A stretch of DNA of 64,000 nt from Patiria miniata (Eukaryota > Echinodermata > Asteroidea > Valvatida > Asterinidae), in contig NW_024037070.1 in assembly GCF_015706575.1 (NCBI RefSeq), forward strand, positions 8,897,598 through 8,961,597, given 5' to 3'. The translations under genes were made by a program, and so were the position numbers. Below, piece by piece: positions 1 to 10,545 of the stretch. The notes beneath the pieces were generated by a model. The model did no database searches and had not been told where the DNA came from. It saw only the letters and a program-made list of their open reading frames with translations. Each line of letters starts with the position of its first letter. Within the stretch, counting starts at the first letter, position 1.

Positions 1-664
1 ATATGACTGTATACATGTATTTCAAACTGTATGTAATTAAATTACAGTAAATGGTACAAAAACGAAACTGCCCGCCAACTTGCCTTGCTGTGTTACTGTG
101 CCCATGAAGGTATGCTGTGCCTTACCGGTACATCCTTAATTAATTTACATGCGTGGATACAATTCACAGGTGCACCTTCTATCTTTTCCCATCACGCTGG
201 TGGACATTTTCTGAAATCAATTTTGCCTAGATGATTATGATGAAAATGATGTCAAGTACTGTGCAACTGGCAGGTCAAATATTGAAAACTGATTGAATTC
301 AGGGCAACAATGGTTTATTGTTGGGGAATAGGCCTTAGAGAGTCAAACTGGACATTACATAAATTGTGTTTTTTTTTATGTGGTACGGCTTTGTCAAAAT
401 ATATTAATCACAATTTGACATGATTACACTGTACAATGCTTCTAAGTAAAACTCAACCAGCATACATGTATATTAAGTAAATATGTAAATGCTGAGAATA
501 GTACCTGGAAAAATACAATATCAGAAAGCCTTATCATTGAAATAGCAGTACCTGTTTATTAATAACAGTATATACAAATAACACCTTTAACTTAGTTTAA
601 GCACTTTGTTTCTTTTTACAAAATCATATCCACTTTGTTAACTCTTGAAAATGCAACTTGCAGT

Positions 665-820
665 TTGCACGAATGTGAATGCAAAGCAAATTTGACATCA
701 TGAAACATTGGCTGTGAGATTCAAGTTGAAATATGTTAAACTTTTGTGAATTCACCGTGCAAAACTTGCCAGGATGTCGCAAATTTACATTAGCGTTCAC
801 TTTCAAATTCAGTGTGGACT
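665..820 (+). mobile_element. decayed copy of the TTAA-flanked MITE
   Basis: This stretch aligns by eye, in the same order, with the intact copy at 9063-9242: the blocks around 'aaatttgacatcatgaaac', 'gttgaaatatgtt', 'cttttgtgaattc' and 'cttgccaggatgtcgc' match the 9 kb copy with scattered C-to-T and G-to-A type changes. The terminal AAGCCCGGTTC is not recognisable, so the ends are approximate. The changes fit CpG decay of an old insertion. Confidence 0.6.
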
Positions 821-1314
821 GTCCTTTAAGCATTTTTTTTAAAATCGTATATTAGGCCCCCTAAAAAAGTTTTCGGTTTCTGGTATGGAGCTTGCCTCAA
901 AAGTGGTGCGGTGACGCTTTTTTTTTTTTCTTACATTTTTTTCTTTAAATGTCAGCTGAATACTGCAAATGTCAGCTGAATACTGCAAATGGTGCCTGAC
1001 TAAATTTTGTGCAAAATATATGGGAGCCAAGAGAGGCCACATAAAGCTTGTACTCGATCGTAACCCCATCTAAAAACACATTAAAATTATGCAGCAGCAG
1101 GATACCAGTCAAAATAGTGAGTTTGGCAGTTTTGAGACATCATCTTACATTGAAAAAAACTTTTTTCATTTTGCTGGTCAAAGCGCATGGCTACGGCGAT
1201 GTGCGCGCATACCAGAAAGCAGAGACTTTTCTTTTTTACTCAATTGAAAGTGCAATTCCCTTTTTTATTCACAGATGCTGTATGTGCCCAGGTACATACA
1301 GTTTAAATGTTTGT

Positions 1315-1628
1315 CATGGGCGTCGCTAGATGTGGAGGTGTCAACCCCCCCCCCTCCTTAATATTTTTGTTGGCAAAATCATGTCTCCGTTGGCAAATTT
1401 GCTGGGTTGAAGAATGCCACCTATTGTCCGATACTGTCCATGATATAGTCTGGTTCGAACAGCATCCCTATAGGAAGATTGTATCCAGCGCCCCCCCCCC
1501 CCCTTCGATTTTGCGTGTCTGTGAAAAATCCTGTCTACCTTTTAGCAAGAATGGTCTGTCGGTAGAATTGTCACACCCCACCCCCCTCTCTGAGCCCCCC
1601 ATTCAAAGTGGTCTGGCAACGGTACATG
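1315..1628. mobile_element. decayed MITE related to the 22.7 kb CATGGGCG element
   Basis: The left end CATGGGCGTCGC is the same terminal motif as in the better element at 22744-23022. The interior has the same poly-C character (1347-1357 and 1490-1503), and a degraded right end reading GGCAACGGTACATG lies near 1615-1628. No target-site duplication was recognised, so the right boundary is uncertain. Confidence 0.5.
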
Positions 1629-3221
1629 TGTAGTATTGCGCCAGCTAATAATATCCAGCCAGGCCTTTGTTTACTATCAATTACTGTCAGTTCTAATCCT
1701 GGGTGTTGACATTCTGGCTAAGTCAGCTCAGCTCAGTTAATTGCTGCTGACATTTACCAAGACAATTTATTGACAATTAACCCACTTTGAGAATCAAAAT
1801 ATCCAGTCTGGCTGCCTTGCAGATGTAGACTGTTTGGTTAAATATAGCGTCACAGCATACATGCATGTTTAGTTGGCTGTGGAAAGGGTGTGTACATTCA
1901 TTGTAGTACACGCACCTGTAGAATACACGCACAGCCAAATTTGGAAAGAAAAAAAAAGTGTTTCATCAAATTTATGGAAGCACTCATGCACACATAATGT
2001 TTTATTGTTGACTTATCCAATTTCACAGCTTATTTCCTTGATGCTGAAAAAAAAATTGTGTTTACAGTAACGCGACCGAAAAATTGTTATAACCACATAT
2101 CACCAAAAATTAAAAAGAGTTTATTTTTTACAGAAACAATCATTCTTCCCCCTGTGAGTTTTTGTGTGTTATTGGTTAATCAACTAAACAAAAAATGTTT
2201 AAATCCATTTCCAAATTTCCAAAATGTTTAAAAGAAACCTGAATTATAAAAATAGTTCAGGACGTCTTCAAATTTATTCAATTTTTAAAACCTTAGATTA
2301 CATTATGGGTACACATACGTGTAGTTAAGTTTTTACTTTTTCAAAAACTGCCCGCTATTAATTATGTCAATCATTGTTGATTTATCATGTCAATCACGCT
2401 GATCTGCAGTCATAATGGGCAGCCCTTGCAAAATGGCTAAACTTTTAAACGGTTCATAAAATATTTGCCAAACGTTTACAAAATAAATGCAAAGTCACAT
2501 ACCTTATTCTGTAGCCCTCCCTTCCTTCAGTTTCCACAAGGAGGTTTTTTCTTAAGTATTTTATGAAATGGTAAAATAAATTTGAGGTTTAAAGTGCGAC
2601 TTTTTTGCTGCCCCTATTACCTCTGAACTTATTAGCTTGCCGCTCAGGATATCATTTAAAACGAGTTCAAACTATTTTCATTAATTGGATAAATGTGCTT
2701 TACATCATCACTCTTAGGCACTTGGAGTGCATCCAGAGCTTACAAAATTGTACCTGTCAGATGCAACAGGGACAGGGAGAAAAATGGATCCCAAATTCAT
2801 AGAATGAATGAGAACTGAAGAAAGCAGAGCTCAGCCACTATTACATGTATAGTTTATACATCTATATGCCTCTTAAAAAAAGGGTCATTAGTTTCCTGAT
2901 ATTGAAAGATTTTAGACTATCCCTTGTAATCCATGTAATTCTAAGCAAATCGGGGAATGACACAGATGTTTTACAGACTGTTCATGCATGCATGCATGGA
3001 TATCCATGTACAGTGTATCATGGATGATTTACTATAATGTTAACTGTTAATGTAATACATGAAGCCCTATGATTTGTGATCAGCATACATCACAATTGAT
3101 TACATGTGGCATCAGTAGCCTGATGCCTAGCCTGACATTCCCCCAAACCTGTTTGCTGCCCTCTGTCAGTGGACTGTGTCCAACCAACAAACAAGCTGCC
3201 ATGGTCGTCGCCATGAACACC

Positions 3222-3266
3222 CACAATGCACTGTGGGGGTTTGTGTGTATTGCACAGTGCATTGTG
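3222..3266. repeat. perfect 14-bp inverted repeat
   Basis: CACAATGCACTGTG (3222-3235) is followed 17 bases later by its exact reverse complement CACAGTGCATTGTG (3253-3266), so the strand can fold into a hairpin. No function is recognised; it could be the remnant of a small TIR element. Confidence 0.7.
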
Positions 3267-3543
3267 GAGTGTGGTAGCTAGCATGCACAGCAAAGCTCTC
3301 TACATAATCATGCAGTGGGCCCTGTGTGCCACTGAATAATGTACTGGCTGTATGCATGCAGTACGTGTAGTGTGACATGGGACATGTACATGTACATGAA
3401 GGGGCTGGTGGGGCATACTGTACATAAAATTACTGATCTTGCAGTGTCTTGGATAGCGCCTTGTGCTGGGGCCTGTTCTCTGGCAATATGCCACAGTATG
3501 TTATCCACATCTACATGATACCTTCTCATGATGAGACCGTAGC

Positions 3544-3850
3544 TTGTGGATGAGCATCTGTTGTCTGTTGGCCCCGCCTTCCTCGTCAACTCAACCCAAG
3601 ATTTTGGGCCGAATTTTGGGCCGTCTTGAGAGGAGCTTGCTGGGACAGGGAGGAGACATCTGTCCCAGCGTTTGGGGCCTCATTGTGGGTGGATCGTGGA
3701 GGCGAATTCTCTCCTACACTGGGCCACGGTACCCCTTGCCGTGCCCGTGGGGCACATCACTGAATCAGTGGGGTCCCTTTTTGACTAGCCGGCTGTTCTG
3801 GAGACTTTGTGTCTGCCTGCTGGACTGATCATCATGGGTACCTGGTAAGT
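3544..3850 (+). other. possible 5' exon of the NWD-like gene (speculative)
   Basis: This roughly 300-base stretch is clearly more GC-rich than its surroundings. Near its end is ATGGGTACCTG (3834-3844) directly followed by a textbook donor GTAAGT (3845-3850). The ATG has A at -3 and G at +4. Splicing 3844 to the acceptor at 23169-23170 would join TG to T and read in frame into the ATG at 23172, adding Met-Gly-Thr-Cys to the NWD protein. The intron would be about 19 kb. The in-frame fit alone has a one in three chance of being coincidence; transcript data are needed. Confidence 0.25.
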
Positions 3851-6329
3851 CATTTAGATTTTGGCCTATGCCAACTTGAACTTGGACTATTTTGCTTCGT
3901 GGTTTTTTTTTTATATTTGGACTGCATTGGGTTTATATTCTTAATCGTAAAAGTGAGTTGGTTGAAGGAAAGAGATAGTGTACCAACTACCATCATGATG
4001 CGTAAGGTATGGTAAATATTCATCAAACTATTATTTTGCAAACTGTACTCCAGCTGTCATTTAATATATTGTTTGACGATTTGTCAAGTCTCCCTGTGAA
4101 ATACATATATTATGTACAACAGAATCTTCCAAAATACACGGTCATCTATTCCTACCTCCATGGTACGTGAAGCACCTTTGAAAGGATCAGATGTTACAAG
4201 ACCAGTATACTTACTGGTGGGCTATTCCAGTGTAATGACAGGAAGTGTTATGTCCATGACAGAGCCAATAAACCATGATATGTAATTAAAGCCAGAGTCC
4301 ATCATTTGCAGCTATCCAAAAAGTAACTGGGGTAAGTAGGCCTACTGTTGAAAGACGTACTTGGTTGAAAGATAGTAAGGGAACTAAACTCCCTGTGAAA
4401 TTACTCTTTCTGGCAAGCTGTCATTTTGAATTAATCAACGAAAGAAGGCTTTTCCAACGGTGCGTCTTAAGAAGTACCGTATGAAATTCAAATTAGTAGT
4501 TCATTTTGTTATTCGGCGAAGCGCGCGCAAGCATTGGCACGACGCACACGCGCGCGCGGTTGCTATAATTCGTCGGACGAGTGCGGGACATCGCGTAGCT
4601 GCAATCGGCTCAGTGAGAACGCGTCTCGGATGCTGAATTCAGGCCCAATTCAAAACATGATTTAGTAACTTTTGATTTGAAATCGAGATCCTAAAATGTT
4701 GTTTTTCTCGAAAAATGCAGCTGAAGCTAAGCTGAATCTTCATCAGGTTAGTTGTTCAGCATCCTTCTTCAGATATTCAGCACTTTTGTTACTTCAAACG
4801 AACAAAATGCACAACTTACAAATGATGTATACCTTTAATGATTCAGAGAAATGATCCAAAACTCCTAGTCTGTAATCTCCATCTATGACCATACCAGTAT
4901 GCATTACTAGATGATGAACTTTATTTGAAAACTACAGTTTCGCTGTCATGGACATTACATAGTGCTGGAACGGCCCTGGTGGGGTGCGTGGTGCCCCTGG
5001 TTTGCACTTACCTCGTGTTTTCACCAGAGCAGGTGTTGTTCACTGATGGAGAATGCAAAAGAGCGGGTTGTCAGACTTTACAAAACAAGCAGACGGGCTT
5101 GACCCTAGACAAATTCTGCCAAGCGGCCTCGAGCGCAAGGATTAGAAGTCTGACAATTTCTAAATTGTCCTGGTAAAATTTGAATCGAAGAGAGAAAAAC
5201 TCTTATTTTCTCTCCTTGCAGTACCCCTAAATTAATGAATGAATGTCTGTCGAATAAGTTGCAGCGTATCAGTTGTTTTGATTAGGCAAATCTACCGGTG
5301 GTGGGAGGGTCCTATAGTACTAGTTCCTCGTGTACACAGTAACATACATGTAGACATGCACATTGGGCATGTACATGTACTGTAAATGGCCTATTTGGAT
5401 CTGCTAATATTAATAAATTTGTTATGACTGTGTAAACTGTGTTTTGATGAAAGAAATCAGAGATTTCAAAATTCGGTAATCCTAATTTTTTTCAAACTGA
5501 ATAAAAGTTATAAATCTGATTTCACTGGAAGTTCCCATCCAGCTGACAGTCATGCCAACAAATAGTGACAAGTGAGGGGCCTCATGCAATGCCTTCCACA
5601 ATGATTGGGTATAATTTGTGGTCAGTTAGTGACAATTTGGTCTTATAGTTAAAAACACCCCAGAGCTGTCATGTCAAAAACATGGGTAGGAACTCTCTGA
5701 TCAGTCGAATGGGCAGGCTATTCATGAACCAAGAACACCACTGACTGAATGCTGTCACAATCAGATACTGTTCAGCAAACTGGGGGATGTTCAAGTTATG
5801 TTCTTAGCTTGTGTCACAAAAAACAAACAGCCTAATTTTTTTTAGGTTGGTTTAGAATATCTGGTTTCCAAAATTCAAGTAGAACTCAAACCGAATTTTA
5901 AAAAATCTGGATTTTGATCCCACCACCAGTGAAGAGAGAGAGAGTGTCACAATAACAAGATAAGATGGTTCCCAACCAACAAAGCTGCACATACACTTGT
6001 ATTTAGGGCTTGAACTTTGAAGGAGTCATTGAGATGTAAAAAGAAGGGAAAGTGTTTGGTACTACATTGTAAGTAACAACAGCAGGTCGCCCACAGATGG
6101 TGTCCAGCCCCATCCAGGAAATCACCAGGGGTCATGCCGACAGTGACCCTGTCCTTTGAGGTCATTTAATCCCCTGCTATTATAGGATCTCATTAGTGCT
6201 ATTTTTGTAATTCTTTGAAAACCAAGCGGCTACAGTCTATAGCAGGTAGATAAATCCATGATACTGATCAATCGCTGATGGTAATCCTTTGTTTGGGAAG
6301 TAATGCAGGAGGGGGTGGGGAGCTCTGTG
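3851..6329. other. non-coding stretch with a CpG-rich patch
   Basis: No gene recognised. A CpG-dense patch with GCGCGC runs lies at about 4510-4630 in an otherwise CpG-poor stretch and could mark an unmethylated or promoter-like region. The rest is AT-rich single-copy-looking sequence with ACATGTA-type simple sequence near 5340-5390. Confidence 0.5.
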
Positions 6330-6333
6330 GATA

Positions 6334-7260
6334 TGTGACGCCCCAACTATCGCATCGGTCCCAACTATAGTTGGGACTGTCCCAACCATAGTGCGGCAGT
6401 TGGGTCGGCCCAACTATAGTTGGGACTGTCCCAACTATAGTGCGATAGTTGGGTCGGCCCAACTATAGTTGGGACTGTCCCAACTATAGTGCGATAGTTG
6501 GGTCGGCCCAATTATAGTTAGGACCATGTATTCGTCTGCATGCATGTTGCAGGGCTGCGGGCCTGCCACGTGGCACTGCCTAATTGGATGAGTTGTCCAG
6601 CTGGGTTTTATACTATAGTCCAGCAACATTTTGCAAAATTCAAAGATTGGGGTGGCCGGCCAACTATAGATGGGCCCCACCCATAGCTAATGTCAAAGGT
6701 CCCAAGTAAAGTTGGACATGTAACAGAGCTGCAGGGAATGTTTTATAGTCGTACATGTATCAATGTAAACTATAGTTGGGACCGCAAAATAAAAATATTG
6801 CAGTGGCCCAACTATAGATGGGCCCCACCCATAGATAATTTCATTGGTCCCAAGTAAAGTCAGATGTGTATAAGAGTTGTAGGGAATGTTTTATAATCGT
6901 ACAACAACGTACACTATAGTTGGGACCGCAAAATAAAAAGATTGGGGTGGCCCAACTATAGATTGGCCCCGTCAATAGCTAATTTCAGTGGTCCCCAGTA
7001 CAGTCAGATGTGTATCAGAGCTGTAGGGAACGTTTTATAGTTGTACTTCAATGTAAACTATAGTTGGGACACCGCAAAATAAAAAGATTGGAGTGGCCCA
7101 ACTATAGATGGGCCCCCTTGATGACTCCCAACTATAGTTGGGCCAGCCCAACTGTGGAACTACATGTACAGTTGGGACCGTCCCAACTATAGACTGTCCC
7201 AACTATAGTTGGGACAGTCCCAACTATAGTTGGGACCGATACCATAGTTGGGGCGTAACA
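6334..7260. mobile_element. foldback-type MITE built on a CCCAACTATAGTTGGG palindrome
   Basis: The left end TGTGACGCCCCAACTAT and the reverse complement of the right end TGTTACGCCCCAACTAT match, and the match continues inward through ATCGGTCCCAACTATAG on both sides. The element is bracketed by GATA at 6330-6333 and 7261-7264, a plausible 4-bp target-site duplication. The ends contain several copies of the 16-bp self-complementary CCCAACTATAGTTGGG and variants, so each arm can itself fold. The middle is a tandem repeat (6641-7134). No transposase is encoded, so it is non-autonomous; the superfamily is not identified. Confidence 0.75.
6641..7134. repeat. about 145-bp tandem repeat inside the foldback element
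   Basis: Three and a part units start near 6641, 6784, 6929 and 7076. Each begins with a 'caaaataaaaagattgg' type start, contains 'gtggcccaactatagatggg' and 'gtagggaatgttttatag', and ends with 'actatagttgggaccg'. The units differ by scattered substitutions, so the expansion is not recent. Confidence 0.8.
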
Positions 7261-7581
7261 GATATAAATGTTGTTGTCTGTCCTGCACTAGTCTTGGTGT
7301 AAGCATGGTTTGGATTTTATGCCCCCTACTTCAGCCGGTCCCAACAAGTGCAGCGGTAGAGGTCACCATCAACAAGATGTATCAAATCCTCAGAATTTGT
7401 CTTGGGAATTTTGGCAGCACTACCCAGGATATTCGGAGGATACCTTTGCTCTTGTGCATTAGCTGGAATGAAGCTCGCATGAGGTACATGTACAAATGTA
7501 TGCTGAAAGTTCCCAACACAGGATTTGATTAATTTTGTCAGGACCATAACAATATAGTCTTATCAGTGTCAGAAATACTTC

Positions 7582-7609
7582 TATAATAATAATAATAATA
7601 ATAATAATT
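7582..7609. repeat. (TAA)n microsatellite
   Basis: Uninterrupted TAA trinucleotide run of about nine units. Confidence 0.9.
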
Positions 7610-7804
7610 ACCCTGGATTGGACATTTGGGAGACATTCCCATAGACTTGTGCACACATTTTTTCAAACTTCAATGTGCCCTAACCCAATATTCCCTTGTC
7701 CTTTTTTCACGAATTTCGGTATGTTTACTAATGAGACCACGAGCAACAAATACAGTATAACCTAATTGCGACAATAAAATTGCGCCTCTATAGGGGGGCT
7801 GTGA

Positions 7805-7836
7805 CATTAGGGAGACATAAAAATGTCTCCCTAATG
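7805..7836. repeat. perfect 14-bp stem hairpin, copy 1
   Basis: CATTAGGGAGACAT, a 4-base AAAA loop, then the exact reverse complement ATGTCTCCCTAATG. The half-motif recurs nearby at 7922-7936 and, inverted, near 8117. It is probably the end or centre of a small inverted-repeat element. Confidence 0.85.
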
Positions 7837-8398
7837 ACCGATGTCTCCCACTGTGCGATGAAATCACGATAAGGTGTCTCCTTATGGTAACTTTACACGT
7901 TTAATATAACCGGAAGTGTACCATTAGGGAGACATTTCCATAGACTCGTGCAAACGTTTTTTTTCTGACTTTCCTGACCCCTTATCCTACCCACACAAAT
8001 TTTGGTAGTTTTACTAATTGGACCATAAGCAATCTATCTAGCCTACATGTCTTTGCGACAGTAAACGTTGCTTTTAAATAGGGGCTGAGGCATTAAACTT
8101 AAAGAGACATTGAAATGTCTCCCTAATTCCACGTCTCCCAAAGGTATAACTTGACGCTAAGGTGTCTTCCAAAAAGTATAACTTACGACGGTAATGATTA
8201 ACATCTTTATTCGTACAAGTTCATGGAACAAGATACAGAGTAAAAAAAAAAAAAAACTACCCAAGTACCGGTACTGTACATGTATAACAGAAGAAATATA
8301 AAAATCAATTGATACAATTGACACAAATTATTTTGAAGACATCAGTGTAATTAAAAATTCCACATTCAACAATGCTGTCTCTAACATAATGTCCCTAA

Positions 8399-8553
8399 AG
8401 CCCGGTTCATACATGTACTTCATGCGAATGCGAAGCGAATTTGACGTCGTGAAACATTCGCTGCGAAATTCGCCTGAGTTGAAATGTGTTCAACTTTTGC
8501 GAATTCGCAGCGCGAATACTTGCCATGACGTCACAGATTCGCGTTCGCTTTCG
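8399..8553 (+). mobile_element. TTAA-type MITE, right end missing
   Basis: Starts with AGCCCGGTTCATACATGTAC and is nearly identical to the complete copy at 9063-9242 through the central 'gcgaattcgcagcgcgaa' block and up to 'gcgttcgctttcgc'. There it runs straight into the second unit of the tandem duplication. Its right TIR is absent because of that junction. Confidence 0.8.
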
Positions 8554-8642
8554 CGAATTTCGGTATGTTTACTTATTAGACCACGAGCAACAAATATAAC
8601 CTAATTGCGACAGTAAAATTGCGCCTCTATAGGGGGCTGTGA

Positions 8643-8674
8643 CATTAGGGAGACATAAAAATGTCTCCCTAATG
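8643..8674. repeat. perfect 14-bp stem hairpin, copy 2
   Basis: Identical stem and AAAA loop to the hairpin at 7805-7836; it is the counterpart in the second unit of the tandem duplication. Confidence 0.85.
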
Positions 8675-9062
8675 ACCGATGTCTCCCACCGTGTGAAGAA
8701 ATCAGGATAAGGTGTCTCCTTACCTTTACACGTATAATATAACCGGAAATGTACCATTAGGGAGACATTCCCATAGACTCGTGCAAAATTTTTGTGTCGG
8801 ACTCCCCTGACCCCTTATCCTACCCACACAAATTTTGGTAGTTTTACTAATTGGACCATGTGAGCAATCTATCTAGCCTACATGTCTTTACGACAGTAAA
8901 CGTTGCTTTTAAATAGGGGCTGAGGCATTAAGGAGACATTGAAATGTCTCCCTAATTCCACATGTCTCCCAAAGGTATAACTTGACGCTAATTATTTTGA
9001 AGACATCAGTGTAATTAAAAATTTCACATTCAACAATGCTGTCTCTAACATAATGTCCTTAA

Positions 9063-9242
9063 AGCCCGGTTCATACTTCATGCGAATGCGAATGCGAAGC
9101 GAATTTGACGTCATGAAACATTTGCTGCGAAATTCGCCCGAGTTGAAATGTGTTCCACTTTTGCGAATTCGCAGCGCGAATACTTGTCATGACGTCACAG
9201 ATTCGCGTTCGCTTTCGCTTTCGCATGAAGTATGAACCGGGC
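9063..9242 (+). mobile_element. complete 180-bp TTAA-flanked MITE
   Basis: Left end AGCCCGGTTCATACTTCATG and right end CATGAAGTATGAACCGGGC are inverted copies of each other, and TTAA flanks both sides (9059-9062 and 9243-9246). TTAA target sites are typical of piggyBac-type transposition. The interior is itself quasi-palindromic, with repeated GCGAA/TTCGC motifs and two TGACGTCA-like sites (near 9108 and 9190). It encodes no protein, so any mobility would depend on an outside transposase. Confidence 0.85.
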
Positions 9243-10471
9243 TTAAGGACAGACACATTTGTAAAGGTATGCTATCATACCTGAAATTGAAAGGAAAACC
9301 TAATTTTTTATGGGAGGGGGGATGTCTTCTCAGTTTTGTATCTCGACCATAAACTTCGTTTTCCATCTGGTTGTGGGATAAATTCTGAGATGTAATTTTC
9401 ACAAAGTTATCACAAGGAGGGTGCTACATTTTCTTTGGTTTCGTTTGTCATAATGTGCTTACTAGTGCCCTTGATTGGACCAGTCTCCATCACTGAGTGA
9501 AGCATCGAGGTTTTGTCACATTTGTTTTTTTGTTTTCACGCTTCATTTAAATCTGCTTTTGAATAATTTTTTCCCCCCTTTCTCGTGAACGATCTGCAAT
9601 ATTTTTGAGGAAATTGACCTAGACTGCAATTTCCGGCCAGATCTATACAACCTCCTCCCTTGGTTAGCTCTCCCTTTGAAAAGTGTGAAACATTTTTTAA
9701 TAATAAGGTGACGCCGCTCGCTTTAATTTGATGATGAATTGAATGCTTGGAGGCGCGACCAGCTTGCATGAAGAATACGCTGAATGTGGTACCGTATATG
9801 AAGCAAGGCTGGTGAAGTGAGGGATGGGCAAATTAAAATCGATTCCAAACTCGGAATTGCATGCATGACTGTTCGTTTTCTGAGGAACACCACTCCAGTT
9901 GTATGGAGAAATTTTGAAATCAGGTTTTGGCTTTCACTGACATACATATGTACATGAACTGGTATGTTCTTAGCAGTGTATGCTCAGTGCTGTCCGATAG
10001 CTTACGAGAATAGACTTTGTGCATGAACATAGAGGGCGCTTTGTGACCACTTTCGAAAGCTCCAGTGGGTGGGACACACCGCACATATGGCACCAAGTAC
10101 CAGTGCGCACAACGAAATTTACTCTGAATATAAACATGAAGTCTCTTTGCGTGGGCGACAGCAGCAGTGCATTTGAATGTCTCTCCCATTGGTGTCCCCC
10201 TGTCACATGAAAATCCGACTCCTATGAAAATCAGACCCTATTTCCCTATTATTGGTTAATCCCTCGCACGTGACAGGTCATTCTCCCGAAACGATCCTAA
10301 AAATAGCATACATGTAGTATTGTATACTCATGCGTGTGCAGTACTACCAATGAGTCCACATTTCATGGAGTCAGATATTCACGCTCAACCCCAACTCTCC
10401 TTTTGTAACCATTCAGATGGTACCAGTACTTGTACAAAGAGGCCATACATGTAATGTACATTGTAACTTCT

Positions 10472-10545
10472 CAAGTTTATCAGTTGGGACTCGAACCCAT
10501 GACCTCTTGCTTACATGTACTTCTTACCACTGAGCTTGCATGAGT
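10472..10545 (-). repeat. tRNA-derived sequence (SINE head or tRNA pseudogene)
   Basis: On the minus strand the stretch reads GCTCAGTGGTAAG, resembling a pol III A box/D arm, then GGTCATGGGTTCGAGTCCCA, which contains a good B box and T arm. The 5' acceptor and anticodon stems do not pair convincingly, so I read it as a tRNA-derived SINE or pseudogene rather than a working tRNA. Confidence 0.5.

Larger units (their letters stand above)
1..3543. other. non-coding stretch, upstream flank
   Basis: No convincing coding exon was found; reading frames are short and show no recognisable domain. The stretch is AT-rich with poly-A/T runs, a direct duplication of about 19 bases at 950-988, a decayed TTAA-type MITE copy (665-820), a decayed CATGGGCG-type MITE (1315-1628) and a perfect short inverted repeat (3222-3266), all listed separately. 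Confidence 0.6.
7711..9218 (+). repeat. tandem segmental duplication, two units
   Basis: Unit 1 (7711-8553) and unit 2 (8554-9218) share the same order of blocks: 'gaatttcggtatgtttac', 'accacgagcaacaaata', the CATTAGGGAGACAT hairpin, 'ccattagggagacat', 'aattttggtagttttac', 'cttgacgctaa', 'attattttgaagacatc', then a TTAA-MITE copy. Unit 2 lacks about 160 bases corresponding to roughly 8170-8328, a stretch in unit 1 that includes a poly-A run. The junction at 8553/8554 falls inside the MITE copy, which explains why that copy lacks its right end. Confidence 0.8.
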
